Positions 36,590 through 43,132 of a stretch of 43,132 nucleotides of DNA are shown in pieces. Positions within the stretch are counted from its first letter, which is position 1; every line of letters begins with the position of its first letter. Source of the stretch: a virus; IMG/VR virus record IMGVR_UViG_3300032240_000991, positions 1-43,132 of that record. One strand, given 5' to 3'. The position numbers and the translations under genes are program-made. Below the pieces are notes generated by a model. It did not search any database. It saw only the letters and a list, made by a program, of their open reading frames with translations, and was not told the DNA's origin.

Positions 36590-39213
36590 TGTCAGTGCCG
36601 AATTACATACCGTCATGGACAGGCACCGGCCGCGTCGCGCTAATCAGCGACGCGGCTTCTGCCGATGACGAAAAAAACATGCAGCCGTTGTCCGGTCGTG
36701 ATGGCCGGTTCATGGCGGCATTGCTTGGCCGTGCGGGCATCGTGCGGGAGAACTGTTTCCTCGGTTGCGTGGCACCGTATAAGCCGGTGTCCGGCAAAGC
36801 CGAGGAGTTCTCGTGGAGCGGGGATGAAATACAGGAAGGCCTGTATCAGCTAGGCGTTGACCTAGCGGCATTCAAACCTAATGTCGTTGTGCTATTCGGC
36901 GATGTGTCGCTGCGAGCCGCCAAAGACCCGCTGGCCACAAAGCCCGCTAAGTATTACTCGTGTGCCAAGTGGCGCGGCTCGTTGTTCTACGGGGCTGAGG
37001 GCGGACCTTTCGCGGGGCTGAAGTGCCTCGTCGCATACCACCCGACCTACTGCCTACGCGACTACGAAGCTGTGCCGCTGCTCCAGTTCGACCTGCGGAA
37101 AGCCGCACGCGAAGCGGCATCCCCGCTACTCAACCTCCCGACCCGCGTCATTGACACGACGCTGTCAGAGGACGCCATCATTGCACGGCTCGCGGCTATC
37201 CGCCGTGACCGCATTCCCGTCGCCATCGACATTGAGGGTGGCATCGACACGATGTCGTGTATCTCATTCGCGGAGTCACCGACCTCCGCATTCATCGTGC
37301 CGATATACACGAAAGCGGGTCACGTTGTCATCACACCCGCAATCTGGCGTGCACTCGCCTTAACTCTTGAAGACCCGTATGTCCCGAAGATACTCCAAAA
37401 CAGCCTCTACGACCGATTCGTCCTGCACTACTCCTACGGCATTCGAGTGCGCAATGTGGCTCACGATACTATGCTTAAGCATTGGGAGTTATATTCTGAA
37501 CTCGAAAAGAACCTCGGAGTCCAATGCAGCATCTACACCGACCAGCCTTACTACAAAGGCGACCGCAAGTCCGATGACGACCGGACATTCTACGAATACT
37601 GTTGCCTCGACTCATGCGTCACGCTAGAGATTAGCAACAAGCTGGAGCAGCTTATCACGGGTTGCAGCCGCCAGCAATACGACTTAAACATGGCTCTGCT
37701 GAATCCGTTCTTATACATGGAACTACGAGGCATGCGGTATGATGTGCGTGGAGCAGCGGAACGCCGTAGCAACCTGCGTGACCAACTGCACATCGCGCAG
37801 GCACGGCTTAACGCGGCTTGCGGCTTTGGCTTTCCGTGCACGTCACTCGCAGCTATTAAACAGCGCGCGCATGACGTGTTCTACACGAAAGACGGCTCTC
37901 GACCGCGCAAGGAATATATACCGGCCGTCGCCCGCTATCACGAGCTGATGAAGGAGCCACGTCCCACGCTCGCCACGCTAGGCGAGCTTGAGGATTTGTG
38001 TGAGGTATCCCTCAACGTCGGCTCGCAGAAACAATTCATGGCGTATCTCTATGACACCATCAAGCTGCCCGTGCAAATGTCCAACATCCGTGGCAAGGTG
38101 CCGCATCCGACTGCGGACTATGAGGCACTGCTCAAGCTCTCGAAGTGGTGCATTCAGAATCAACACAGCCACGGCTTCCTCGTATGCCAAGCGGCGTTGG
38201 AACTACGGGCATTACAAACCCGCCAACAGATGCTGGCTATCTCAGCCGACCGTGATGGTCGTATCCGCTGCGGGTATAATCTTGTCGGCGCCAACACCGG
38301 CCGCATCACCTGCTACGAGTCGCCGACTGGCTCTGGCTATAACCTGCAAACCATCCCGAACTACACGGTCGAGAAAGAAGCACCGGGTGGGCTGCTAGGC
38401 GACCGTGACTTATTCCTCGCGGATGACGACCATTACATATTCCAGTGCGACCTGGCGGGCGCGGATGGCTGGACGGTGGCCGCTTACTGCGCTATGCTGG
38501 GTGACAACACCATGATGGAGCATTACTTGTTTGGTATCAAGCCCTACGCGGCGATTGCCCTAAAGCTGGCCGGACGGGACGTTGACTTCAAAGACAAGGT
38601 CGCTATCAAGGAGGCCGTGAAGAAGTATAAGATGACCGACATTGAGAAGCTCGTCGCGAAACGCACGCAGCATGGCGGCGCATACCTCGAAGGTGGGCTG
38701 ACGATTAGCCGCAACGTCCTGAAAGACTCCGAGGGCAAGACATACATCTCGCCCGCTGAATGCGACAAACTCAAGAACTGGTATCTCCGTGAGATGTATT
38801 GGGGCATACCGAAGTGGCACGACTGGATTGCCCGTCGCATGAAAGAGAAGCCCGTCCTCACCGCGGCAAGCGGCCAAGTCCGTCAGTTCTTTGGCCGCCC
38901 TGACGATGTGCTGACCAAGGCAGTCGCGTTCGAACCACAAGCTAACACCACCTATGCCACTAACCTCGCAGCGCACAAGCTCTGGTGCGACCCGGATAAC
39001 CGCAAGCCTAACGGCGGTTTTCACATTGAGCCGCTTCATCAAGTCCACGACGCCTTGCTCGGTCAATTCCGACGCGAGCGGAGCGAATGGGCAGCCCGTA
39101 AGATTCAGAGCTACTTTAATAACACGCTCGTCATCGCAGGACAAAACATCACAATCCCTTTCGAGGGTGCCTATGGCATCTCGTGGGGCAACACCAAAGC
39201 AGGAACCATATGA
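36589..39213 (+). CDS. Family A DNA polymerase with UDG-like N-terminal domain (874 aa)
   Basis: Residues 1-190 resemble the uracil-DNA glycosylase-like domain known at the N-terminus of some phage PolA enzymes, such as SPO1 (KNMQPLSGRDGRFMAALLGR; NVVVLFGDVSLRAA). A 3'-5' exonuclease follows with VAIDIEGG near 210. Polymerase motifs: motif A QCDLAGADGWTVAAYC near 618, O-helix AKRTQHGGAYLEGG near 690, and motif C QVHDALL near 817. The usual Phe762 (E. coli numbering) is His and the last residue of HDE is Ala. It replicates the phage genome, and the UDG-like part may sense or bind uracil or be structural. Confidence 0.85.
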   Translation: MSVPNYIPSWTGTGRVALISDAASADDEKNMQPLSGRDGRFMAALLGRAGIVRENCFLGCVAPYKPVSGKAEEFSWSGDEIQEGLYQLGVDLAAFKPNVVVLFGDVSLRAAKDPLATKPAKYYSCAKWRGSLFYGAEGGPFAGLKCLVAYHPTYCLRDYEAVPLLQFDLRKAAREAASPLLNLPTRVIDTTLSEDAIIARLAAIRRDRIPVAIDIEGGIDTMSCISFAESPTSAFIVPIYTKAGHVVITPAIWRALALTLEDPYVPKILQNSLYDRFVLHYSYGIRVRNVAHDTMLKHWELYSELEKNLGVQCSIYTDQPYYKGDRKSDDDRTFYEYCCLDSCVTLEISNKLEQLITGCSRQQYDLNMALLNPFLYMELRGMRYDVRGAAERRSNLRDQLHIAQARLNAACGFGFPCTSLAAIKQRAHDVFYTKDGSRPRKEYIPAVARYHELMKEPRPTLATLGELEDLCEVSLNVGSQKQFMAYLYDTIKLPVQMSNIRGKVPHPTADYEALLKLSKWCIQNQHSHGFLVCQAALELRALQTRQQMLAISADRDGRIRCGYNLVGANTGRITCYESPTGSGYNLQTIPNYTVEKEAPGGLLGDRDLFLADDDHYIFQCDLAGADGWTVAAYCAMLGDNTMMEHYLFGIKPYAAIALKLAGRDVDFKDKVAIKEAVKKYKMTDIEKLVAKRTQHGGAYLEGGLTISRNVLKDSEGKTYISPAECDKLKNWYLREMYWGIPKWHDWIARRMKEKPVLTAASGQVRQFFGRPDDVLTKAVAFEPQANTTYATNLAAHKLWCDPDNRKPNGGFHIEPLHQVHDALLGQFRRERSEWAARKIQSYFNNTLVIAGQNITIPFEGAYGISWGNTKAGTI

Positions 39214-39407
39214 GAGTTAAAGAATTACTTGAACAGATACAACGCAACGCGGGCTTCAATCACGAGATGGAGGTTGAGTTTCACGTGGATATTGAGTTCA
39301 GCATCGACACGGTGGCGGACAGCCACAAGTCTTACACGACAGTCAAGTGCTGTGACGTCGAAGTCTCCACCCACCACCCTAAAGTCCTTACCATCGCACT
39401 AAAATAA
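39210..39407 (+). CDS. Small acidic protein after the polymerase (65 aa)
   Basis: ATGA overlap with the polymerase stop. MRVKELLEQIQRNAGFNHEM has a helix start, then a beta-strand repeat (EVEFHVDIEFSIDTVADS; KSYTTVKCCDVEVSTHH). No known family. It is coupled between polymerase and ligase genes, so a replisome accessory role is plausible. Confidence 0.6.
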   Translation: MRVKELLEQIQRNAGFNHEMEVEFHVDIEFSIDTVADSHKSYTTVKCCDVEVSTHHPKVLTIALK

Positions 39408-39408
39408 T

Positions 39409-40353
39409 ATGGCTAATCTACGCGCAGTCATGAAAGGACCGAACGAGGTTCTGCCGTTTACACACCCCGCTATCCGGTATCCGCAGCTAGCGTCCGAGAA
39501 ACTGGATGGGTTCCGTCTCCTCAACATCTGCGGCGAGCATCTTGTGTCGCCCGCGTTGAAGCCGTTCCCTAACGAGAACATGGCCAGCCACTTGGATGAA
39601 CTACTCACCTACTGCCGCTTGCATCGCCTCGTCACCGACGGCGAGTTCTATTCACCGGAGATTACCTTCCAAGAACTGCAGAGCATCACGCGGTCACACC
39701 ACAAGCCCATCCCCTCGCATGTTCGGTATCATATCTTCGACGTCATGACCGAAGCCGAATGGGACAATGGCACGGAGAAACCGTTCATCAACCGCTACCT
39801 CGAATGCCAACAAACGATGGTGGGCTTTCCGAACACCACGCTAGTCGAGCAATGGCACGTGCAAGACGCTAACGAGGCCGAGCATTACTTCCGTGGCTTC
39901 ATCGACACCGGCAAAGAAGGCATCATCTTGCGTCAGCATCAAGCCCGCTATAAGCACGGTCGCTGCACCGAGAACGAAGATGGCATGTGGAAGTTCAAGG
40001 AGTTCATCACCCACGACGCCGTCATCCTTGGTGTTGAGCAACAAGAACGCATGAAGGATGGCGTCGAGCGCACACGCAATGCCATCGGCCATCTTGAACG
40101 TCGCTACGAGCAAGACCTCTACGAGCCAGCGGGCATGGTCGGTGCATTCATTGTTTCATGGGGTGATGGGACGGTCAAGGTGAAACCCGGCAAGGGGCAT
40201 GACCACAGCATCAAGGCCGCTTGGTGGGCGCAGCACGCGGCTAACCAGCAACGCTTCATCGGCAAACATGTTGAATTCAAATACATGCCGCATGGCACAA
40301 TGGACAAGCCGCGTATCGGCTCGCTTGTGCGGTTTCGCCCTGACCTTGATTAA
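39409..40353 (+). CDS. ATP-dependent DNA ligase (314 aa)
   Basis: Nucleotidyltransferase motifs: motif I SEKLDGFR with the AMP-accepting Lys at 31, motif III-like region HYIFDVMTE, DGEFYSPEITF upstream, motif IV KEGIILR, and motif V MWKFKEFITHDAVIL, followed by an OB-fold region (GTVKVKPGKGH; KHVEFKYMPHGTMDKPRIG). It seals nicks in lagging-strand or repaired DNA. Two bases separate it from the small gene upstream; the stop abuts dyad copy 8. Confidence 0.85.
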   Translation: MANLRAVMKGPNEVLPFTHPAIRYPQLASEKLDGFRLLNICGEHLVSPALKPFPNENMASHLDELLTYCRLHRLVTDGEFYSPEITFQELQSITRSHHKPIPSHVRYHIFDVMTEAEWDNGTEKPFINRYLECQQTMVGFPNTTLVEQWHVQDANEAEHYFRGFIDTGKEGIILRQHQARYKHGRCTENEDGMWKFKEFITHDAVILGVEQQERMKDGVERTRNAIGHLERRYEQDLYEPAGMVGAFIVSWGDGTVKVKPGKGHDHSIKAAWWAQHAANQQRFIGKHVEFKYMPHGTMDKPRIGSLVRFRPDLD

Positions 40354-40378
40354 GTCCAATTCAATAGTTGAACCTAAC
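40354..40378 (-). repeat. 25-bp dyad, copy 8 (fills the ligase-helicase gap)
   Basis: Arms AATTCAA/TTGAACC around TAG, flanks GTCC and TAAC. It begins directly after the ligase stop and ends two bases before the helicase ATG, so the 27-base gap is essentially one binding site covering the translation start region. Confidence 0.85.
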
Positions 40379-40380
40379 CT

Positions 40381-41631
40381 ATGGCAACATTCCTTAAAGA
40401 TTACATCTACTACTCCTCTGGCAACGAGACTCCGCAAGAATATCTAGCGTGGGGCGGGCTGTCCATCCTCGGTCATATCCTAGGACGCAAGACCGCTATC
40501 GCACATGGCGATTACTTCAAGTTCCACCCGAACCTGCTTGTCTGTCTTGTCGGCGAGGCTGGCGCGGGTAAGAACACAGCACTCTCCGTCAACATGGATA
40601 TTATGCACGAGCACTTCACCGGCCATCTTGTCTCCGCGTCGATACAAAGCCGCGAGGACATTACCTACCAGATGGCAGACGATATCACGTGCCTTCGCAC
40701 CTACAACCTACCCGGCCAACCCATCCAAGACTTCCGGCCATTCTACATCCTGAACAACGAGCTCGCGTCCTTCCTCTCCGTGGACAAGATGAAGATGGTA
40801 GAGTTCCTTACCGACGTCTATGACGGCAAGCGATTCGGCACGGGCTTCAAGAAAGAGCGTATCGAGAATCCCAACCGCAAGCAGTGGTTCAGCAACCCGC
40901 ACTTATCCATGATAGCCGGTGCTGTGCCAAGCTGGTTCATGAACTCGTTAAAAATGGACTTGTTCTCGGGTGGCCTCGGCCGCCGTATGATTATCGTGAA
41001 CGCCGTGCGCGACAAGGTAATCCCGTTTCCTACGAAGCCGCAGGGAGCCGACGCAGCATTAGCGCGGGTCGTCCAGCACTTGAAAGAAGCCGAGCAATAC
41101 GTTGGCACCATCCGCTTATCACCCGGCGCAATGAAATGGTGGGAGAACTGGTATCGGCTTTACCGGAAAGAAATGCCGGAAGACCCTATCATTTACCAAT
41201 TCCACCAGACGAAGTCCATGCAGGTTCTTAAAATAGCATTGCTACTCAAGCTCTGCGAGTCACTCGACCACGACCCGCTGCACGAGGATTACCTAGCGGC
41301 CTCCGACGCAATGTTCTCGTCGCTGATGACGCCTATCCAGCGGCTCACCTCCGGCATTGGGCGTAACGAGCTAGCCGGTATCGGAGCACAGATTGTGGAT
41401 TTCCTTAACCGCACAGACGGCATGGCGAGCGAGATACAGATAAAGAAGTATTTCTACCGCTACACGAAAACACCGGAGTTCCTTGAAGTCATCAATCACT
41501 ATGCCAGCACCGGCCAAATCCTAATCAACGCGTGGGAGGACTCCACCGGCGTCACCCGCACATTCTACTTTACGCCAGAAGGCATTGAGCGGTTAGCCAA
41601 GCTGCGAGCGGCTGGCGATACGAAGAAGTAG
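40381..41631 (+). CDS. DUF3987-type replicative helicase/ATPase (416 aa)
   Basis: Walker A GEAGAGKNTA at about residues 58-67 (LLVCLVGEAGAGKNTALSVN), then a Walker B-like FYILNNELASFLSV near 122-135 and a sensor-type IAGAVPSWFMN. The start FLKDYIYYSSGNETPQEYLAWG and the C-terminal winged-helix-like segment (FYRYTKTPEFLEVINHYAST) are typical of DUF3987 phage helicases that unwind the fork or load polymerase. There is no separate primase gene in the window. Its translation start lies 2 nt after dyad copy 8. Confidence 0.7.
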   Translation: MATFLKDYIYYSSGNETPQEYLAWGGLSILGHILGRKTAIAHGDYFKFHPNLLVCLVGEAGAGKNTALSVNMDIMHEHFTGHLVSASIQSREDITYQMADDITCLRTYNLPGQPIQDFRPFYILNNELASFLSVDKMKMVEFLTDVYDGKRFGTGFKKERIENPNRKQWFSNPHLSMIAGAVPSWFMNSLKMDLFSGGLGRRMIIVNAVRDKVIPFPTKPQGADAALARVVQHLKEAEQYVGTIRLSPGAMKWWENWYRLYRKEMPEDPIIYQFHQTKSMQVLKIALLLKLCESLDHDPLHEDYLAASDAMFSSLMTPIQRLTSGIGRNELAGIGAQIVDFLNRTDGMASEIQIKKYFYRYTKTPEFLEVINHYASTGQILINAWEDSTGVTRTFYFTPEGIERLAKLRAAGDTKK

Positions 41632-41633
41632 CC

Positions 41634-41664
41634 TGTCGCTTTCCTTGCCGCCTAGAAAGCGACA
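41634..41664. terminator. Hairpin after the helicase gene
   Basis: Perfect 10-bp stem TGTCGCTTTC/GAAAGCGACA with an 11-nt loop, directly after the helicase stop. TGTCGCTT also forms the hairpin at 25234, so this octamer may be a reused element. No U-tract; the effect on transcription is uncertain. Confidence 0.45.
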
Positions 41665-41690
41665 CTGTCGCTTATCCACCCATCACCCTT

Positions 41691-41927
41691 ATGACTATGC
41701 TATCCACAAAACAAAGCGACACAATCGCTCCGACCCCAGACATGGAAAAAGCCGTGGCCAAGTTCGGCCACGGCATTTGCTCTTACTGCAAAAAAGAATT
41801 CGTCAAGCGGCGGACGGCGCAAAACGCCTGCTCCACCCGCTGTCGGAATCGCCAATACTGGGTGCTTCACCCAAAGCCCTCGAAGGCGTTGGATTCAACT
41901 ATTGAACTCAACGGGGTTAAAACTTAA
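41691..41927 (+). CDS. Small zinc-finger protein (78 aa)
   Basis: Central C-x2-C...C-x3-C knuckle: GICSYCKKEFVKRRTAQNAC then STRCRNRQYW, the pattern of small treble-clef or MYND-like zinc proteins found in phages. The tail includes dyad copy 9, encoding DSTIELN. Its 3' end overlaps the convergent ATP-grasp gene by 11 bp, so the two transcription blocks meet here. Possible DNA-binding regulator. Confidence 0.6.
   Translation: MTMLSTKQSDTIAPTPDMEKAVAKFGHGICSYCKKEFVKRRTAQNACSTRCRNRQYWVLHPKPSKALDSTIELNGVKT
41888..41912. repeat. 25-bp dyad, copy 9 (end of rightward block)
   Basis: Arms GATTCAA/TTGAACT around CTA, flanks GTTG and CAAC. It lies at the convergence of the two gene blocks, in the C-terminal tail codons of the zinc-finger gene. 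Confidence 0.75.
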
Positions 41928-43132
41928 TCCCGTAACGCTCGCCTTCCTTGATAACATCCAAGCCCTTATCAATCGCTTCGGTGTTCACCTTAACCTGAAA
42001 CCCCTTCACGGCCTCGGCACGCTCCTTGCATTGTTTAACCGCTGCATCGAGCGTTGCCCCCGTGCCGATGACGCATCCGACATCCGGTAGGCCGATGGCC
42101 TGCGGCACAACATAATCCTTCTCGCCGCGTCGGACGTGGAATCGCAACTTAACCGCGTCATCAAGCTCCCTTGGATACTGCACATGCAACCAATCGTTGA
42201 TAGCCCATTCACTGTTTATCATGGCAAGGCAACCGAACTTGGCTTTTGCCTTCGGGGTAGTGCAAACACCCTCGGCCCCGTCCCAACACACCTGCGCCCA
42301 GTTATCAAACAAGCCCTGCAAGAGTTCATTGCTGGGTGTTCCGAGCCGACAGCAGGGGTCAATCATGAACGGCTCTTTCTTTTTGGTGTAACGTATTTCC
42401 GAACTAAAGAACCCACGGTATCCCGAGTCCTTAAATCCCGGTGCGAGTTTGCCATTCACAACTTTCACTGGTTCAGCGAGTTGCTGATACGGCTTAACGA
42501 CCCCGACCATGCCAGCGTCTTTAACCTCATAAGCCATCATTGCCAGTTCGGGGAATTTTCCATCGACGGTGAAACCATCATACCCAACTTCAACAGCATC
42601 TGGTATTTCGTCTTCGACGATGAATTCGTATGTCTCTTTCTTCGCACCGAGGACATGAGCAAGCTGGTCAAGCCGTGGCTCAACGATGGAAAAGTCTGAG
42701 CACTTGAAAGTCTCGAAGTCCCCACGCACGTAAGAGGTCTTAACATACACGGTTTTCTTCGTAGCCTTCAGGCACTTGCGGAGTGCCTCCAGTCCTTGCA
42801 CATGCTCGCAATGCTGCACGGGCAAGCCGAGCCGTTTCAACTCCTCCTTGAACTCCCAGCGGTGAAGCTCACGGTCCTCGCCTTCACCCGCACCCCACAC
42901 CCGCGCACCTTGCCGCCGAAGGAACACCTGCAAGCCGCTCTGATACAAGTCCAGAAACACCCACAGGTCAATCTCGTCGGCCAGCAACAACGGCTGCTCG
43001 CACCACTCCAGCTCGTCGAACCCGCGCCCCGGTGCCAAGTCATTCGACTTGGGAAACGCCGAGGCAAATGGCTTGTAATACAAGCACCGGCCAAAGTCCT
43101 TGGCCAGTGTCCGAGCAAAGCTCACGAACAGC
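41917..43132 (-). CDS. PurD-like ATP-grasp ligase, main part (wraps to 164)
   Basis: About 418 residues when joined to 1-164. The layout resembles ATP-grasp ligases of the PurD/carbamoyl-phosphate synthetase type, which use ATP to make acyl-phosphates and join them to amines. An ATP-binding strand-lysine KTVYVKTSY lies near residue 140. An acidic hinge segment, FIVEDEIPD, lies near 188. The metal-binding and arginine block near 250-278 reads SSEIRYTKKKEPFMID then CCRLGTP. In PurD the last motif is E-x-N-x-R; here it is D-P-C-C-R, so one metal-ligand position is changed. The substrate is unknown and de novo purine synthesis is not implied. It is last in the leftward block, 20 nt downstream of a tiny acidic peptide gene, and its 3' end overlaps the convergent zinc-finger gene by 11 bp. 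Confidence 0.7.
   Translation of the reverse strand, partial: LFVSFARTLAKDFGRCLYYKPFASAFPKSNDLAPGRGFDELEWCEQPLLLADEIDLWVFLDLYQSGLQVFLRRQGARVWGAGEGEDRELHRWEFKEELKRLGLPVQHCEHVQGLEALRKCLKATKKTVYVKTSYVRGDFETFKCSDFSIVEPRLDQLAHVLGAKKETYEFIVEDEIPDAVEVGYDGFTVDGKFPELAMMAYEVKDAGMVGVVKPYQQLAEPVKVVNGKLAPGFKDSGYRGFFSSEIRYTKKKEPFMIDPCCRLGTPSNELLQGLFDNWAQVCWDGAEGVCTTPKAKAKFGCLAMINSEWAINDWLHVQYPRELDDAVKLRFHVRRGEKDYVVPQAIGLPDVGCVIGTGATLDAAVKQCKERAEAVKGFQVKVNTEAIDKGLDVIKEGERYGIKF
43010..43132. repeat. Right copy of 123-bp terminal direct repeat
   Basis: Exact copy of bases 1-123. Unique genome length after removing one copy is 43,009 bp. Confidence 0.95.

Noticed and set aside
4332-41912. Nine dyads as a CRISPR array or transposon ends
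   Set aside because: Copies are kilobases apart with no spacer pattern, no target duplication and no transposase or cas genes. The Cas4-like nuclease is of the phage recombination type.
1-43132. tRNA, rRNA or integrase genes
   Set aside because: None seen on either strand by eye; small divergent tRNAs cannot be excluded without a dedicated search.

Overview
The window is one complete, circularly permuted genome of a short-tailed (podovirus-like) tailed phage. Bases 1-123 are repeated exactly at 43010-43132, so the unique circle is about 43,009 bp, and one gene (an ATP-grasp ligase) runs across the join. The host is not identifiable from sequence alone. Lipoprotein signals, a nested spanin-like pair and sigma-54-type promoters point to a diderm (Gram-negative-type) bacterium. 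I see no integrase, repressor, phage RNA polymerase, tRNA, rRNA or CRISPR array, so a lytic life style with host RNA polymerase is most likely.

Layout. A non-coding control region of about 0.9 kb (23336-24224) separates two divergent blocks. Leftward (minus strand, 23.3 kb down to 1 and on across the join to 41.9 kb) lie the virion and lysis genes: terminase small and large subunits, portal, scaffold, major capsid protein, a hairpin, head-tail connector, fibre-like proteins, a lysis cassette (holin candidate and nested spanin-like pair), a tail nozzle that appears split over two genes, a GNAT-like protein, internal virion proteins, an 1837-residue giant protein, a tiny acidic peptide and the ATP-grasp ligase. 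Rightward (plus strand, 24.2-41.9 kb) lie about 35 tightly packed, mostly ATGA-overlapping early and replication genes: a SprT-like protease, many small unknowns, a DNA-repair glycosylase-like protein, a Cas4/RecB-like nuclease, a Sak4-like ATPase, a DUF669/SSB-like protein, a ParB-DNA methyltransferase fusion, a UDG-like/family A DNA polymerase fusion, an ATP-dependent DNA ligase and a DUF3987-type helicase. The two blocks converge at 41.92 kb.

Three global signals stand out. (1) A 25-bp dyad, GTTRGGTTCAA-N3-TTGAAYNNRAC, occurs nine times around the genome; five copies are intergenic and four lie in apparent linker or terminal coding segments, as expected of a dispersed protein-binding site. 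(2) At least six otherwise unrelated early proteins end in the same C-terminal tail, [DN]-[ILA]-x-E-F-V-COOH, encoded with differing synonymous codons, like a shared docking tag or degron. (3) Three near-identical 16-bp elements, TGGCAYGG-SRAATGCT, have the GG-N10-GC geometry of sigma-54 (-24/-12) promoters, and clusters of GGACA/TGTCC half-sites lie next to them, suggesting that early transcription is driven by host sigma-54 and an enhancer-binding protein. Several intergenic spacers are strongly structured, including a ~35-bp imperfect helix (24041-24180), a three-way junction (24555-24629) and a hairpin cluster with a 25-nt poly-A tract (25092-25294).

All function calls rest on reading motifs by eye. 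No database search was possible.
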